From Hypericum androsaemum (Eukaryota; Streptophyta; Magnoliopsida; Malpighiales; Hypericaceae): 64,000 bases of DNA. Each line of letters starts with the position of its first letter. Positions within the stretch are counted from its first letter, which is position 1. The DNA lies in assembly GCA_963995505.1 (NCBI GenBank), contig OZ023181.1, positions 7,911,487 through 7,975,486 of the forward strand, read 5' to 3'. Of the stretch, positions 45,371-56,869 are shown piece by piece. The notes beneath the pieces are model-generated. The model was given only the letters and a program-made list of their open reading frames with translations. It had not been told where the DNA came from and ran no database searches. A program made the translations under genes and the position numbers.

Positions 45371-45448
45371 TCGTACCAAAACCAAACATAACAAGATCGT
45401 ACCAAATCCAAACATAATCAGACCGTACCAAAGCCAAACATAACCATA
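45371..45448. repeat. Three 26-bp tandem units in LARD LTR
   Basis: The unit TCGTACCAAAACCAAACATA repeats at 45371, 45397 and 45423 with few differences. The other LTR has an equivalent array near 51720-51800. Confidence 0.9.
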
Positions 45449-47151
45449 TCAAATAAATCTTCATATCACACAAATCCATGAGTTTCAAACCGAACAAATA
45501 TATCGAATGCCTCGAATAGTCCAAATTAACCAAATATTCACATATCATTATCTCACATATCATATGACAGATGCACAATATGTACTAAAAAATATCATGA
45601 CAAATAAATAGAGTGCGTCAAAGAAAGCACGAGTCACATATTATTTGTATACCAATTTTGGCTCGACAACCATCTGAATTGACCATCCTTCATCGAACAT
45701 AAAACTCCTTCAGTCGAATGCCAAGTTCAATAGCAGTAAGGTTTGGTTTCAAAAACTCTTCCAAACATATATTCCAAAACCTGTCATATATAAATCAAAG
45801 TCTCTCTATTACAATTGACGAAATTGAACAGATCCAATCTTTACTTTCTTTGTTTTTCACGTAGACTTTTTTTATTAAAAACATTTACAATCTATACCTT
45901 ATTTTCTTATTTACGATTCTCCTCCCGGACATCTCCTTTTTCATTTCTCTGAGTTGGCTTCCATTTATATCTTTTCTAATCTCTTTTAGCATGGAACATA
46001 AAGAAACCCGCAATTCTTGTTATATATTTCTAAACCAATTCAACGTAAAAGACTTTAGTTCATAGGTTTCTCACTAGACAATAACTTTCTGAATTCAGTT
46101 TCCTAATATAAACTTCCTTGCGCATAAATAAATAATTGGATCTTGCTAATATAACTATGCTTACTTTGATTGATTTTCCTCGCTTCTTTTATCTACGTAC
46201 TTAGCTCAACTCCTTATTTTCTCCACTTTTCTTTAGCCTTTCTTGTCTATCGCATGAACATCATCTAACCCTTGAACCAAATTACGTTTCTTGCCATGAC
46301 TAAATATTCTCAATCTAGACTCTTAATTTTTCTAGTAATATACATGAAACTATTTAAAATTTCGTTACCTTATTGATTTCCTTTTTACTATCTTCGTCTG
46401 TCTCAAATCCCCTTCTTTTGTTTTTCTTTTTCCTTCGGTTCTGTCCTTTCTACTTTTTTTTTCTTTTGGTTTTCCATTCCGTTTACGAGGTCCATAAAGA
46501 TGGAGCCAAGTAATTTATATTACTCTTTGCAAATTTTCACCGCTTGTAATCTTTTCTCTATCTTTTCTTTGCTTGGTGTCGCTTTCTTTTACACCCATGT
46601 TTCACCCCTATTTCTTTTTCTAATTTACCTTTTTTTTGTTCTTATCCTTTGGTTAAGAGAGAAACCTAACCAACTTATTTCCTACCTTATTTCATAATAG
46701 TTATTTTTGATCCAAGAATCCTAGCTTGATATCGTTTCCTTTCTTTTTTTTTTATTAGCTTCATTATTTTCTTTTGGGTGGAACTTATCTACACCACCTC
46801 CCACCACCTTTCTTTAATTATAACTAGGATTGTGTTTCCATAGTAAATCAGCTTCCTTCCTTTTTTTTAATCTTATCTTCTCTTAACAGTTAATTTGTAT
46901 TCAATTCTGAATTTGTTAAGTTTACACAAATTTTATTCAGGCATTTATTTTATTTTCAATTATGGTCACAACTATAATTTATTTATTACCTCAAATTAAT
47001 GATTACCAAATTATATTTAAACACATTCTTAGAATGTCTCGATGACCAAATTATACTATTATGACAACTTTGAATATTTTATTATTTATCAAAATGACTT
47101 AGCAAATATTTTAAATTTAATTGACTTCCAATGATACAGTTGGGTATTACA

Positions 47152-50100
47152 TTCTCCCCTCCTTATAAAAATTCGGTCCCCAAATTTACTTAGACAAAGT
47201 TTTCTTACTTGTCATTCTAATAGATGGATATTTAAATTGTATCTACTCTTAGATCTCTGAGGTTGCCTTAGTTTGTAAATAATTTTTCTCTTCTATTTTA
47301 TAAGTCGAGAACTCTCTATTCTGTCACTTACAAAATTTCTAATTCAAAATTCTTTTGGGCACTTCCAATATGCCAAATTTTATTAATCTCAATTATTAAT
47401 GGCTTCAAACAAATAGCAATGATTTATAAGTACGTCTGATACCTATACGTGACTTTTACGTGACAATATCACCATTGTTGTGACAAACTCAGCATGCCAC
47501 TAGCTCAATTGGCTATAAATTCTCAAATAGTTTAATGTATCTAAGATTGAGTCTATACCTTCTTCCAAAATTTATTATATCTTCTATATGTGAGACTTTG
47601 AGCATTCTCACATTAGATTTTATAGCCTCTTATCTTCAAACTAATTCACTTGAATTGTTCAAAAAAATTTATAAATGACCTTAGTTTTACTCATTCATCT
47701 CTCAAACTATTTCAAACTCACTTACATCCCTTTTATAGAAAAGAGAAGTCCAATTGTCATTTTCTAATAACATCAAATAACTTATTAAATGACTCATTAT
47801 CCTCACTTTAATTGATCACAAAATTTATCTTCATATTTTCTCATATTAACTATAATTTTCACCAAAATTTAGAATATATTAGTCTCTTTATCATATAGGC
47901 CAATATCTAACCGCATGTCATAATGTTAAATCTTTCAAAACACATTCTCCTTTTCTTAGGTAATACATTGAGCAACATGTGTTTTCTCACTGAAATTGCA
48001 TTTGCTTTCATCTCTTAACCTTATGAATTGTATTAGTCTTTTCATGTATTCTCCAAAGTATATATGATCGAAGTATTCCCTTCAATCAAAGTTTGAACAA
48101 CTTATTTACATGATTTTTCTTCTGATTCTAACACTTACTCATCAATCATTGAATCTCTCATATAGTACAATAACCCTATTCATATATGGTATAATATACT
48201 TGTATCTCAACTATACTAGATCATTTGTAGCATCTAATCCTCCAGTCAAATTCTTTCAAGAAAAACCTCATGAATTTTCAAACTCTTTGTTCTAAATTTC
48301 ATTTTACTTCCACATAATTCCAAATGTAATATTCTTATTTTCATCACCTTACTTTTATACAAACTTCCTTGTTCATAATTCACTCAAATTATTATCTCCA
48401 TATATCTCAAAACATCTATTTTACTTAGATTACTTTAAATCAGTTACCATTGACTCCATTTTTGAATCATGTATTACTCAACTCTTATTCAGATCATTCA
48501 TGAATTATATCTTCCGTAATTTTACTAACGTTTATTCAGTCAACCCAACAAGGACAAAATCTTACATACATTTGATCCATTAATTCTCAAAGGGTTGCTT
48601 GTCACCATGACACAAACAAAGACTTTTTGGTTCTTAAAGTTGTATGTATCTATTGGTTTAACAAGGAACAAAATCGCTTTAACAACATGCCATACCTAAT
48701 CATCTCCTCCGAAATCAGATATCATAACCTTTCACTAACTGAAATCTATGAACATTCCATCATAATCACTAAATTCCCAATAATGTCTTTCTTTACCACC
48801 GACACACCCAGTGGGATTAACTTCAAATATAACTAGAATTCTATGATGTTTATTGCGTCAATTACATTATCTTCTTGTGCTCTTATTCATTATCCATAGA
48901 AATATAATATTTCAATATGGCCATAAACTTATTTCTGATAGGCTTGAGCACTCAGATCATAATTCTTATGACAATTTTTATCATACTGATGAACCAGATA
49001 ATATATCGCTACATTAAAGTGTACTAAGTTCCAAAGATTGTGTGGACTATGTCTTCTTTCATTAGTAGCATGACCTTATGTCATTCATCTTATAATTGGA
49101 CAAACTACCTTAAAAGTTTTACTAACCTGAATCTTTGTTCATTAAGTTTCTTCAACCTTTTTATTCCATAGTCATCATACTGATCAATCTGACATAGGTT
49201 CTAAAAGTCCACATCAAATGTGTACTCCTATTCTCATATTTCTTTATCCTCTACTTCTCAAATAAATCACTTTAACATACTTCCTTTTAGGCTCTGATCT
49301 TTCCTCATTTCATATTTTACTAACCAAACAATCTCATTAAGTTTCACACAAACTCATTACGAAATTAATATTTTCACCCCAAATTTACTTTGCCATACTT
49401 ACTTTTCCTTCTTCGAACTAACTAAAATTAAATTTTCACTAGTCAAATCTTTCTATTCGTTTCTATCTCTGAGTCATTGTCTAGTTGATGCTTTATCTCA
49501 TATTTTTCTTGTACAAATAGCATTTGCTTTTCGCTCTCTTATTGAGCTTGCACAACAAATATTGGTGTGCTTATAGTACCTATATGCTAACTAATTTGTA
49601 GATTATCAAAATTTTATGTCATATCTCTACCTCACATTCTTCAACACTTAGGTTGTATGCATCAAATCATTATCTGATTACACAAAGAAACTTTACTCAA
49701 ATTTAGAAGGCTTCTATCTAGCCTCAGAATCATTTATCGAACCAATAGTTAGAATTTTGTACTTTTCTTGGAACTATGTTCCATTCAAAGTTTATGTAGT
49801 TGAACTACATTGTCAATAAACATTGAGTAACTTATCGTATCAAAAGTCTCTTTCCAGATCCATAACCATAATCCAAACCAAATATCTTACTAAATGTTAG
49901 ATTTCTCAAAGTATTCAAAGTTGTAAAAGCAATAACTTAGTTGTAGTTTAATTTCATATAAGTTAAATTTTATAATTTCTATTCATAATTAATCTCACAT
50001 TACTTTTCGAATATATTTATTTTTATTTCCAAAGAATAGTTATGACTTAGTTTTTCGTGTATTCTCCTTACACATAACGTTGTTCATAGCTTCAACTTTC

Positions 50101-50644
50101 CAAACATATTTAAACTCAAAAGAATATTCTCAATGCACAGATAAACAAACTAGAAGAGTTCACAAAGATATAACTCAAATATTTAGTGAGACTCAAACCA
50201 ATGGCCCAACATACATAGGAAGAAATTAAATATATAAGGGGGTGTAGATGATTTAGACAAAGTGGTGATCAGTCACTTCATCAAAATCTCACCCAAGGAA
50301 TGATTTTTACATATATATATAAATATATACTCAAATGGGATCTTCAAAGGAATAAATATACAAACAGGACCTGAGTTCTCACCAAAATGCAGTGTAAATG
50401 CCTCGTCATATCAATAATGTATCACAAAAGTTCCTCACATAAGAATCTCAAACATAAACATCTCAAACAACTTTTCAATTCATCATACCATTATGTTCAA
50501 ACACAGAAAATGTTAAGGTATGAGCAAATGACACAGATGGAAGGGACACCAAGATATGAGGAATCCTATGCTCCGTAGCATAACTTAAGATACTTGACAT
50601 GATGTTTTAAACAAGGCTCTATCCTAGAGCTGTGATACCAAGTC
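47152..50644 (-). other. LARD interior, non-coding
   Basis: The sequence is AT-rich on both strands with no frame over about 70 residues and no gag or pol motif. It begins next to the purine tract (47152-47164) and ends with the leader and primer site (50630-50644). It may hold decayed antisense pol, but nothing is recognisable. Confidence 0.7.
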
Positions 50645-53075
50645 TGTCACGACCCAAATCCTAGGTCGGTGACCGGCGCTAGATTTCAATTCCTTTAATC
50701 AACTAAGAAATCTAGCCAGCCTCAAACTTATTCAAATTTTTACAAATCTTAAACCATTAAATTTATAACTAAAACTTATATTACCTTGCATTTTAAATAC
50801 CAAAATTTTACAACCATTTGTCAAGCTTTGTTCGATTAAACAAAATTAATATACTCTTAATAATTAAACATTCGCAGGATCAAAGTAAATGTTGTAACTA
50901 CGGAGCTTCTAGATGAAAGAGCAAAATACAAACTGCAGACCTCGATGCAAGTCCTGGAGAACAAATTGGACTTGGTACGTTCAGAGTAGATCTCCGAACT
51001 AACACAACTCGTGTACGAGTTCTTGCAAAACTGGTGAGAGGGGGGGTGAGTGTTTTGGAACACCCCGTAAACAAATAACATATGCATCGCAATTTATTTA
51101 GCCACTCAATGCACAAATATACCTAACACATGCATATCACTAAAATGGTAATTGAATCATGCAGACATGTACAGTATCATAAAGTCATACTTACGAAATA
51201 AAAAAAATATTAACATATAATCAAAAAGGCACAGAAACATGAGCAAACTACGCGATGTCCCATACCGTTAGGTAATTTGACACATGAACACATAATTCCA
51301 AAATTAAATTATAGCACTGGACGAATATTTGGCAAAATCTAAATCATGTCACTCCCTCTCCAACATGAGGATACCATATCTCAAAGGCACCATCATCAAC
51401 TAACCTCCTCGGCCAAATAGTTCTGCCAGCCGTAGGCAACCATATCATATCAGACCAACTTCATCGGCCAAATAGTTCTGCCCGCCGTAGGCAACCATAT
51501 CATATCAGACCAACCGCATCGGCCAAATAGTTCTTCCCGCCGTAGACAACCATATCATATCAGACCAAACTCATCGGCCAAATAGTTCTGCCCGCCGTAG
51601 GCAACCATATCATATCAGACCAACCTCATCGGCCAAATAGTTCTGCCCGTCGTAGACAACCTGATCATATCAAATCCATAACATACATAATTATATCGTA
51701 CCAGATGCAACTGTAGCCATATCGTACCAAAACCAAATATAACAAGATCGTACCAAATCCAAACATAATCAGACCGTACCAAAGCCAAACATAACCATAT
51801 CAAATAAATCTTCATATCACACAAATCCATGAGCTTCAAACCGAACAAATATATCGAATGTCTCGAATGGTCCAAATTAACCAAATATTCACATATCATT
51901 ATCTCACATATCATATGACAAATGCACAATATGTACTAAAAAATATCATGACAAATAAATAGAGTGCGTCAAAGAAAGCACGAGTCACATATTATTTGTT
52001 TACCAATTTTGGCTCAACAACCATCTGAATTGACCATCCTTCATCGAACACAAAACTCCTTCAGTCGAATGCCAAGTTCAATAGCAGTAAGGTTTGGTTT
52101 CAAAAACTCTTCCAAACATATATTCCAAAACCTGTCATATATAAATCAAAGTCTCTCTATTACAATTGACGAAATTGAGCATATCCAATCTAACCCTTGA
52201 ACCAAATTACGTTTCTTACCATAACTAAATATTCTCAATCTAGACTCTTAATTTTTCTAGTAATATACATGAAACTATTTAAAATTTCCTTACCTTATTG
52301 ATTTCCTTTTTACTATCTTCGTCTGTCTCAAATCCCCTTCTTTTGTTTTTCTTTTTCCTTCGGTTCTGTCCTTTCTACTTTTTTTTTCTTTTGGTTTTCC
52401 ATTCCGTTTACGAGGTCCATAAAGATGGAGCCAAGTAATTTATATTACTCTTTGCAAATTTCCACCGCTTGTAATCTTTTCTCTATCTTTTCTTTGCTTG
52501 GTGTCGCTTTCTTTTACACCCATGTTTCACCCCTATTTCTTTTTCTAATTTACCTTTTTTTTGTCTTATCCTTTAGTTAAGAGAGAAACTTAACCAACTT
52601 ATTTCCTACCATATTTCATAATAGTTATTTTTGATCCAAGAATCCTAGCTTGATATCGTTTCCTTTCTTTTTTTTTATTAGCTTCATTATTTTCTTTTGG
52701 GTGGAACTTATCTACACCACCTCCCACCACCTTTCTTTAATTATAACTAGGATTGTGTTTCCATAGTAAGTCAGCGTCCTTCCTTTTTTTTTAATCTTAT
52801 CTTCTCTTAAAAGTTAATTTGTATTCAATTCTGAATTTGTTAAGTTTACACAAATTTTATTCAGGCATTTATTTTATTTTCAATTATGGTCACAACTATA
52901 ATTTATTTAGTACCTCAAATTAATGATTACCAAATTATATTTAAACACATTCTTAGAATGTCTCGATGACCAAATTATACTATTATGACAACTTTGAATA
53001 TTTTATTATTTATCAAAATGACATAGCAAACATTTTTATTGTAATTGACTTCCAATGATAAAGTTGGGTATTAAA
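50645..53075 (-). repeat. LARD LTR, short copy (2431 bp)
   Basis: This is the 5' LTR in the minus reading. It aligns with 44294-47151 but lacks about 425 bp between CCAATCT and ATCTAACCC, which are short direct repeats at the deletion ends in the long copy. The last bases read TATTAAA instead of TATTACA and merge with the copia-4 RT. Confidence 0.85.
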
Positions 53076-54592
53076 ATTGTCCAGTCCAGATGCTCCTCTC
53101 TGGAAGGAAGCTATCAATAGTGAGATAGAATCCATTATGCAAAACCACACGTGGGAAATCGTGGATCTCCTGCCGGGCTGCAAACCTTTGGGATGCATGT
53201 GGATCCTAAAAAAAAATACAAAGCTGATGGATCAATCGACAAATACAAAGCTCGATTGGTAGCTAAGGTGTTCAAACAGAAGGAGGGACATGATTTCTTT
53301 GACACGTATTCACCGGTCACAAGAATCACATCAATTAGAGTGCTCAAGCTATTGCGGCACTCTATAACCTCGAGATCCACCAAATAGATGTAAAAATAGC
53401 TTTCCTAAATGGAGAACTGGAAGAGGAGATATACATTGAGTAACCTAAAGGGTTTGTGGCTCCCGGTCAAGAGCATAAAGTGTGTTGGCTAGTAAAGTCA
53501 CTATACGGGCTAAAACAAGCGCCGAAACAGTGGCACGAGAAATTTGACAGGACAATGCTGTCGAATGAATTTAAGATCAATGAGTGTGATAAATGTGTTT
53601 ACATTAAGGGCACACCTGAAACTTACGTAATTGTATGTCTCTATATAGATAACTTACTAATTATGGGAAGCAATAAAAAGGTTATTGTGAGAACTAAGAA
53701 CATGTTAAAGGACCACTTTGACATGAAAGATATGGGTCTGGCAGACGTCATACTAGGAATAAAAATCTCTAAGAAAGCTGACGAAATTATCTTGATGCAA
53801 TTCCACTACGTGGAAAGCGTGCCCAAGAAATTTGAAGCTTTTGACAAACCTCCGGTTAAGACTCCAGTGGATTTAAATCTACACTTAGCCAAGAATTGAG
53901 GGGACCCAGTATCTCAACTGAGGTATGCGCAAATTATCGAGAGCTTGATGTATTTAACAAACTGCATACGTCCCGATATTGCGTACTCAATTAGTAAGCT
54001 TAGTAGATTCATAAGTAATCCAGGGAAGGATCACTAGCTAGCTCTGGAAAGGATTTTACGGTATTTAAAACATACCATAAACCATGGCATACATTATGCT
54101 AAATATCCAGCTGTATTAGAAGGATACAATGACTCAAACTGGATATCAGACACTAAGGACTCCAAATCCACGAGTGAATACGTATTCACCATAGGAGGAG
54201 GAGATGTGTCTTAGAAGTCCTCTAAACAAACGTGCATAGCTCGATCCAACATGGAGTCAGAGTTTATAGCACTAGACAAAGCTGGGGAAGAAGCTGAATG
54301 GCTCAGAAACTTCCTAGAGGATATTCTGTGCTGGAGCAAACCGGTGCCTCCCGTATTGATACATTGTGATAGCATGTCTACAATCGGGAGAGCACAAAGT
54401 ACAATGTACAACGGAAAGTCTCGACATATCCATCGGAGATACAATACCGTTAGACAGTTAATCTCTAGTGGGGTGATCACCATTAATTACGTAAAGTCCA
54501 TGGACAACTTAGCTGATCCTTTTACGAAAGGAATCAATAGAGATCAAATGTACAACGCAGTAAGGAGAATGGGATTAAAATCCACACACTAA
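53076..54592 (+). pseudogene. Copia-4 RT and RNase H
   Basis: From SSPDAPLWKEAINSEIESIM the RT continues with KARLVAKVFKQKEGHDFFDT and, after a frameshift near 53,360, HQIDVKIAFLNGELEEEIYI. The 147-residue frame (53456-53899) holds SLYGLKQAPKQWHEKFD and the catalytic site altered to YIDN (normally YVDD). RNase H follows with MESEFIALDKAGEEAEWLRN, DSMSTIGRAQSTMYNGKSRH and NLADPFTKGINRDQMYNAVR, ending at the stop at 54590-54592. Several stops lie between the parts. Confidence 0.85.
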
Positions 54593-55133
54593 AGAACGTC
54601 CATAGCGGTAACTCAACCATGATGAGTGTAGATCCCACAAACTTGGTTCAATGAGACAACTAAGTTATGGAGGGTTCAGTTAATCATCTGGAACCTATCT
54701 CATTCTCAGAAGCTGCCCAGGTGTTAACCTGCAGAGCTGTGGTAAGGTTAAGCATTACGCTTTTATTAATTCCTATACCTTGATAAAGGTGGAGTATGGC
54801 AGGATACTCCTGATAGGAGATCACCTATGTAAGTGTGAAGTGAGGCCGCTTCAAATGGGAAAAACACTTATGAATCTAAGATACGGTCCATGGCCGAAAC
54901 AGACACAACGTGAGAACCCAAATATACTAGGGTTATTATTGTGTAAATGTTAATGTCTTGGTTTACGCCAAAAGCTGACGGTTCAAGACATCACGTTCAC
55001 CGAGCAGCGAGTAAATCCGAAAACATATTACTAGAGAAGGTTCAAAGCACAAGCTACCTGTCTCGATGCAATAATAACACGTCAGAACTTTCGATTAGAG
55101 TCTGTATGCATTAATCATCATTCATGTGGGGGA
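54593..55133 (+). other. Copia-4 3' untranslated region
   Basis: Non-coding text with GGTTCAATGAGACAAC, similar in place and wording to that of copia-3. It ends with purine tract GTGGGGGA just before the LTR. Confidence 0.75.
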
Positions 55134-56166
55134 TGTTGGAAAAGATTGAATGAAAAAATTCAATTCAAAGCCCAAAGTGGAAAGGCCCAAAGTGGGAGGC
55201 CCAAAAGGGAAAAAGGAAAGTGCAATCTCACATTGGAAAGTGGCACCAACATTTCCTAGTTTATAAGGAGAAACTCCTTGTTGACTAGGAAATGAGTTGA
55301 CCAAATGGAAGGATAGCCAACTTGGACCACGGCGAGGATGGTGCGTAGCACCATCCGAGCACGAGCACGAGCACGAGCACGCGCAAGCGCCCACGTGTGC
55401 GTATGCGCATGGCGCATTGGATGTAGGTCGCAATGAGCGCTTTGTGGCGCACTTGGCACTTCGCATGTCTGCATCATCGCGAGGAGCTGGAGGAGCCTTA
55501 AGTATTTTGCTCGAGTCCAGAGAGATCTGCGTAGCTACCGAAGTGACAAGGGGCTGCGAGCGCCTTCCAGGATGGCCACCGAAGAGGCACGAAGGGCTGG
55601 AACGTCCTGGAGACTTCCAGACGGCCGAAGGGTTGCGAGATCCCTCGTGAAGGAGTGCCAGCAAAGTCTGGACGCACCTGGAAGCATCCAGAATGCCACC
55701 GAAGGGCCACGAGCGCAGCCAGCCAATCTGCCTAGCGAAGGGACATCTCCGAAGGGCCACAAGCATTCTGGCTGCCTGCCTGAGTCGCATCTCTTCGAAA
55801 GTGCCTCGTACCCCTTCAGAGTGCCTGCCTGCCACTCTTCTAGTGCCTATAAATAGGACTCTCCCCCTCATTTGCATATCATCCCAGCAGCAAGTGCCTT
55901 CCATAAGCATTTTTGTCTTCTCCTCTCCCCGCGTTCTTCACTTACAAATAGTCCGAAAGTTCTGGGTATATAAGAGTTTGCCCGAAAGTTTTGAGATACG
56001 TGTGCAACATTCTTGGAAATGCCCAAACAGTCATTTGGGGACGATTGCCGTAGCCCATACCGCACTGAAATATACGGGGCAATCTCGTCTGACGGAGAAA
56101 GTGTCCAACACTTGCCTCGACTGCCGTAGATCCTAATCAAGTACACCAAACCCTCCGACCACAACA
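55134..56166 (+). repeat. Copia-4 3' LTR with GC-rich insert
   Basis: 1033 bp from TGTTGGAAAAGATTG to CCGACCACAACA. The part from about 55310 to 55850 is markedly GC-rich, with (GAGCAC)4 at about 55357-55380 and degenerate repeats of CGAAGGGCCAC. A TATAAATAG box lies at 55849-55857. Long ORFs across it are by-products of GC richness. Confidence 0.88.
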
Positions 56167-56668
56167 GTTGTTTCTAGAAAATAAGACACCCACAAGACAC
56201 CCTTTTCTCTTCCTTTGATGCTGAGATTTATATAGGTTATCTTCTCAATAAGCAAGGTAAGCAAATAACCAACTGCACTTGATTTAAAGCTGCTCGATAA
56301 ATGAGGGTATTGTGAATTTTCTAATGACAAACTTGGACAACAAATTTGTTCTTTAAATACAACAATATTCGACCTTAATTCATATTCCTAAGCTTGATTC
56401 AAACCTTGAAGAGAAAGTCTCTTATAATCAGCAAGTAACCAAGTCCTAACCTCACACCAAACGCTAATCATGCTTTTATCCATGAGATCATAGATCATCT
56501 CTTACATCTCTTACTTCTTATCAAGTCTAGATTAAGTTTAGATTCAAATGCAAAATATGTCGTATTGATATGATCATTCATACTAACATTTCAACCTTGA
56601 ATCTCTTAGAATAGAACTTAATTTATTAATTGATTTGGTTTCATTTCAACCAAATCGTTACTTCCATC
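56167..56668. other. Short intergenic between copia-4 and copia-5
   Basis: AT-rich; nothing recognised. The five bases before copia-5 (CCATC) are its target duplication. Confidence 0.6.
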
Positions 56669-56846
56669 TGTGAAATCTGCCGCATGCTTTATTTACTTCC
56701 CGGCTCAATATATAGAGAATTAGAACACAAGACTTGATAACCAAGTAACCTCTAAAATAAAACATCTACCTCGACTAGGCATCTATCATAAGTAACCTAA
56801 TCAAGGAAGGAAGGAAAATATTACATGATATATTACAACTCCAATA
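56669..56846 (-). repeat. Copia-5 3' LTR
   Basis: 178 bp. It differs from the 182-bp 5' copy at about 20 positions and small gaps. Confidence 0.92.
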
Positions 56847-56869
56847 CTCCCCCTCAAGTTGGAGCGTCG

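Larger units (their letters stand above)
44294..47151 (-). repeat. LARD LTR, long copy (2858 bp)
   Basis: Complete LTR with TG...CA ends. It contains five 55-bp tandem units (45053-45315) and three 26-bp units (45371-45448). It has about 425 bp (about 45838-46265) that the other copy lacks. Confidence 0.85.
44090..53075 (-). mobile_element. LARD-like large-LTR element, LTR-int-LTR-int array
   Basis: Two large LTRs, both read on the minus strand (plus text starts TGTCACGACCC and ends TTGGGTATTACA), enclose a 3493-bp interior without any recognised gag or pol. Beside the LTR at 50645 the complement of the initiator-Met site is TGATACCA. Beside the LTR at 47151 is the purine tract complement TTCTCCCCTCCTT. 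Upstream of the LTR at 44294 a second copy of the primer region and leader follows (44090-44293, about 95% alike to 50440-50644). The order on the minus strand is LTR-interior-LTR-leader, more than one standard element. This LTR type is frequent in plants and is gypsy-associated by its TGTCACGACCC start, an inference. No target duplication is left. Confidence 0.8.
41792..56166 (+). mobile_element. Copia-4: Ty1/copia split by a non-coding LTR element
   Basis: The 5' part (41792-44089) has a remnant LTR, gag, protease and integrase. The 3' part (53076-56166) has RT, RNase H and a complete 1033-bp LTR. Between them lies an 8986-bp insertion. Without it the element is about 5.4 kb. The left LTR has lost its first roughly 850 bp. 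Its last bases, the primer site and the start of gag are also deleted, at a junction near 41947. The integrase-RT linker of roughly 150 residues is lost at the insertion. Gag is of the same group as copia-3. It was inactive before and after the insertion. Confidence 0.85.

Noticed and set aside
55122..55910. 262-residue open frame on the minus strand
   Set aside because: It lies wholly within the GC-rich copia-4 LTR, antisense, with R/A/C-rich low-complexity text and no family motif.
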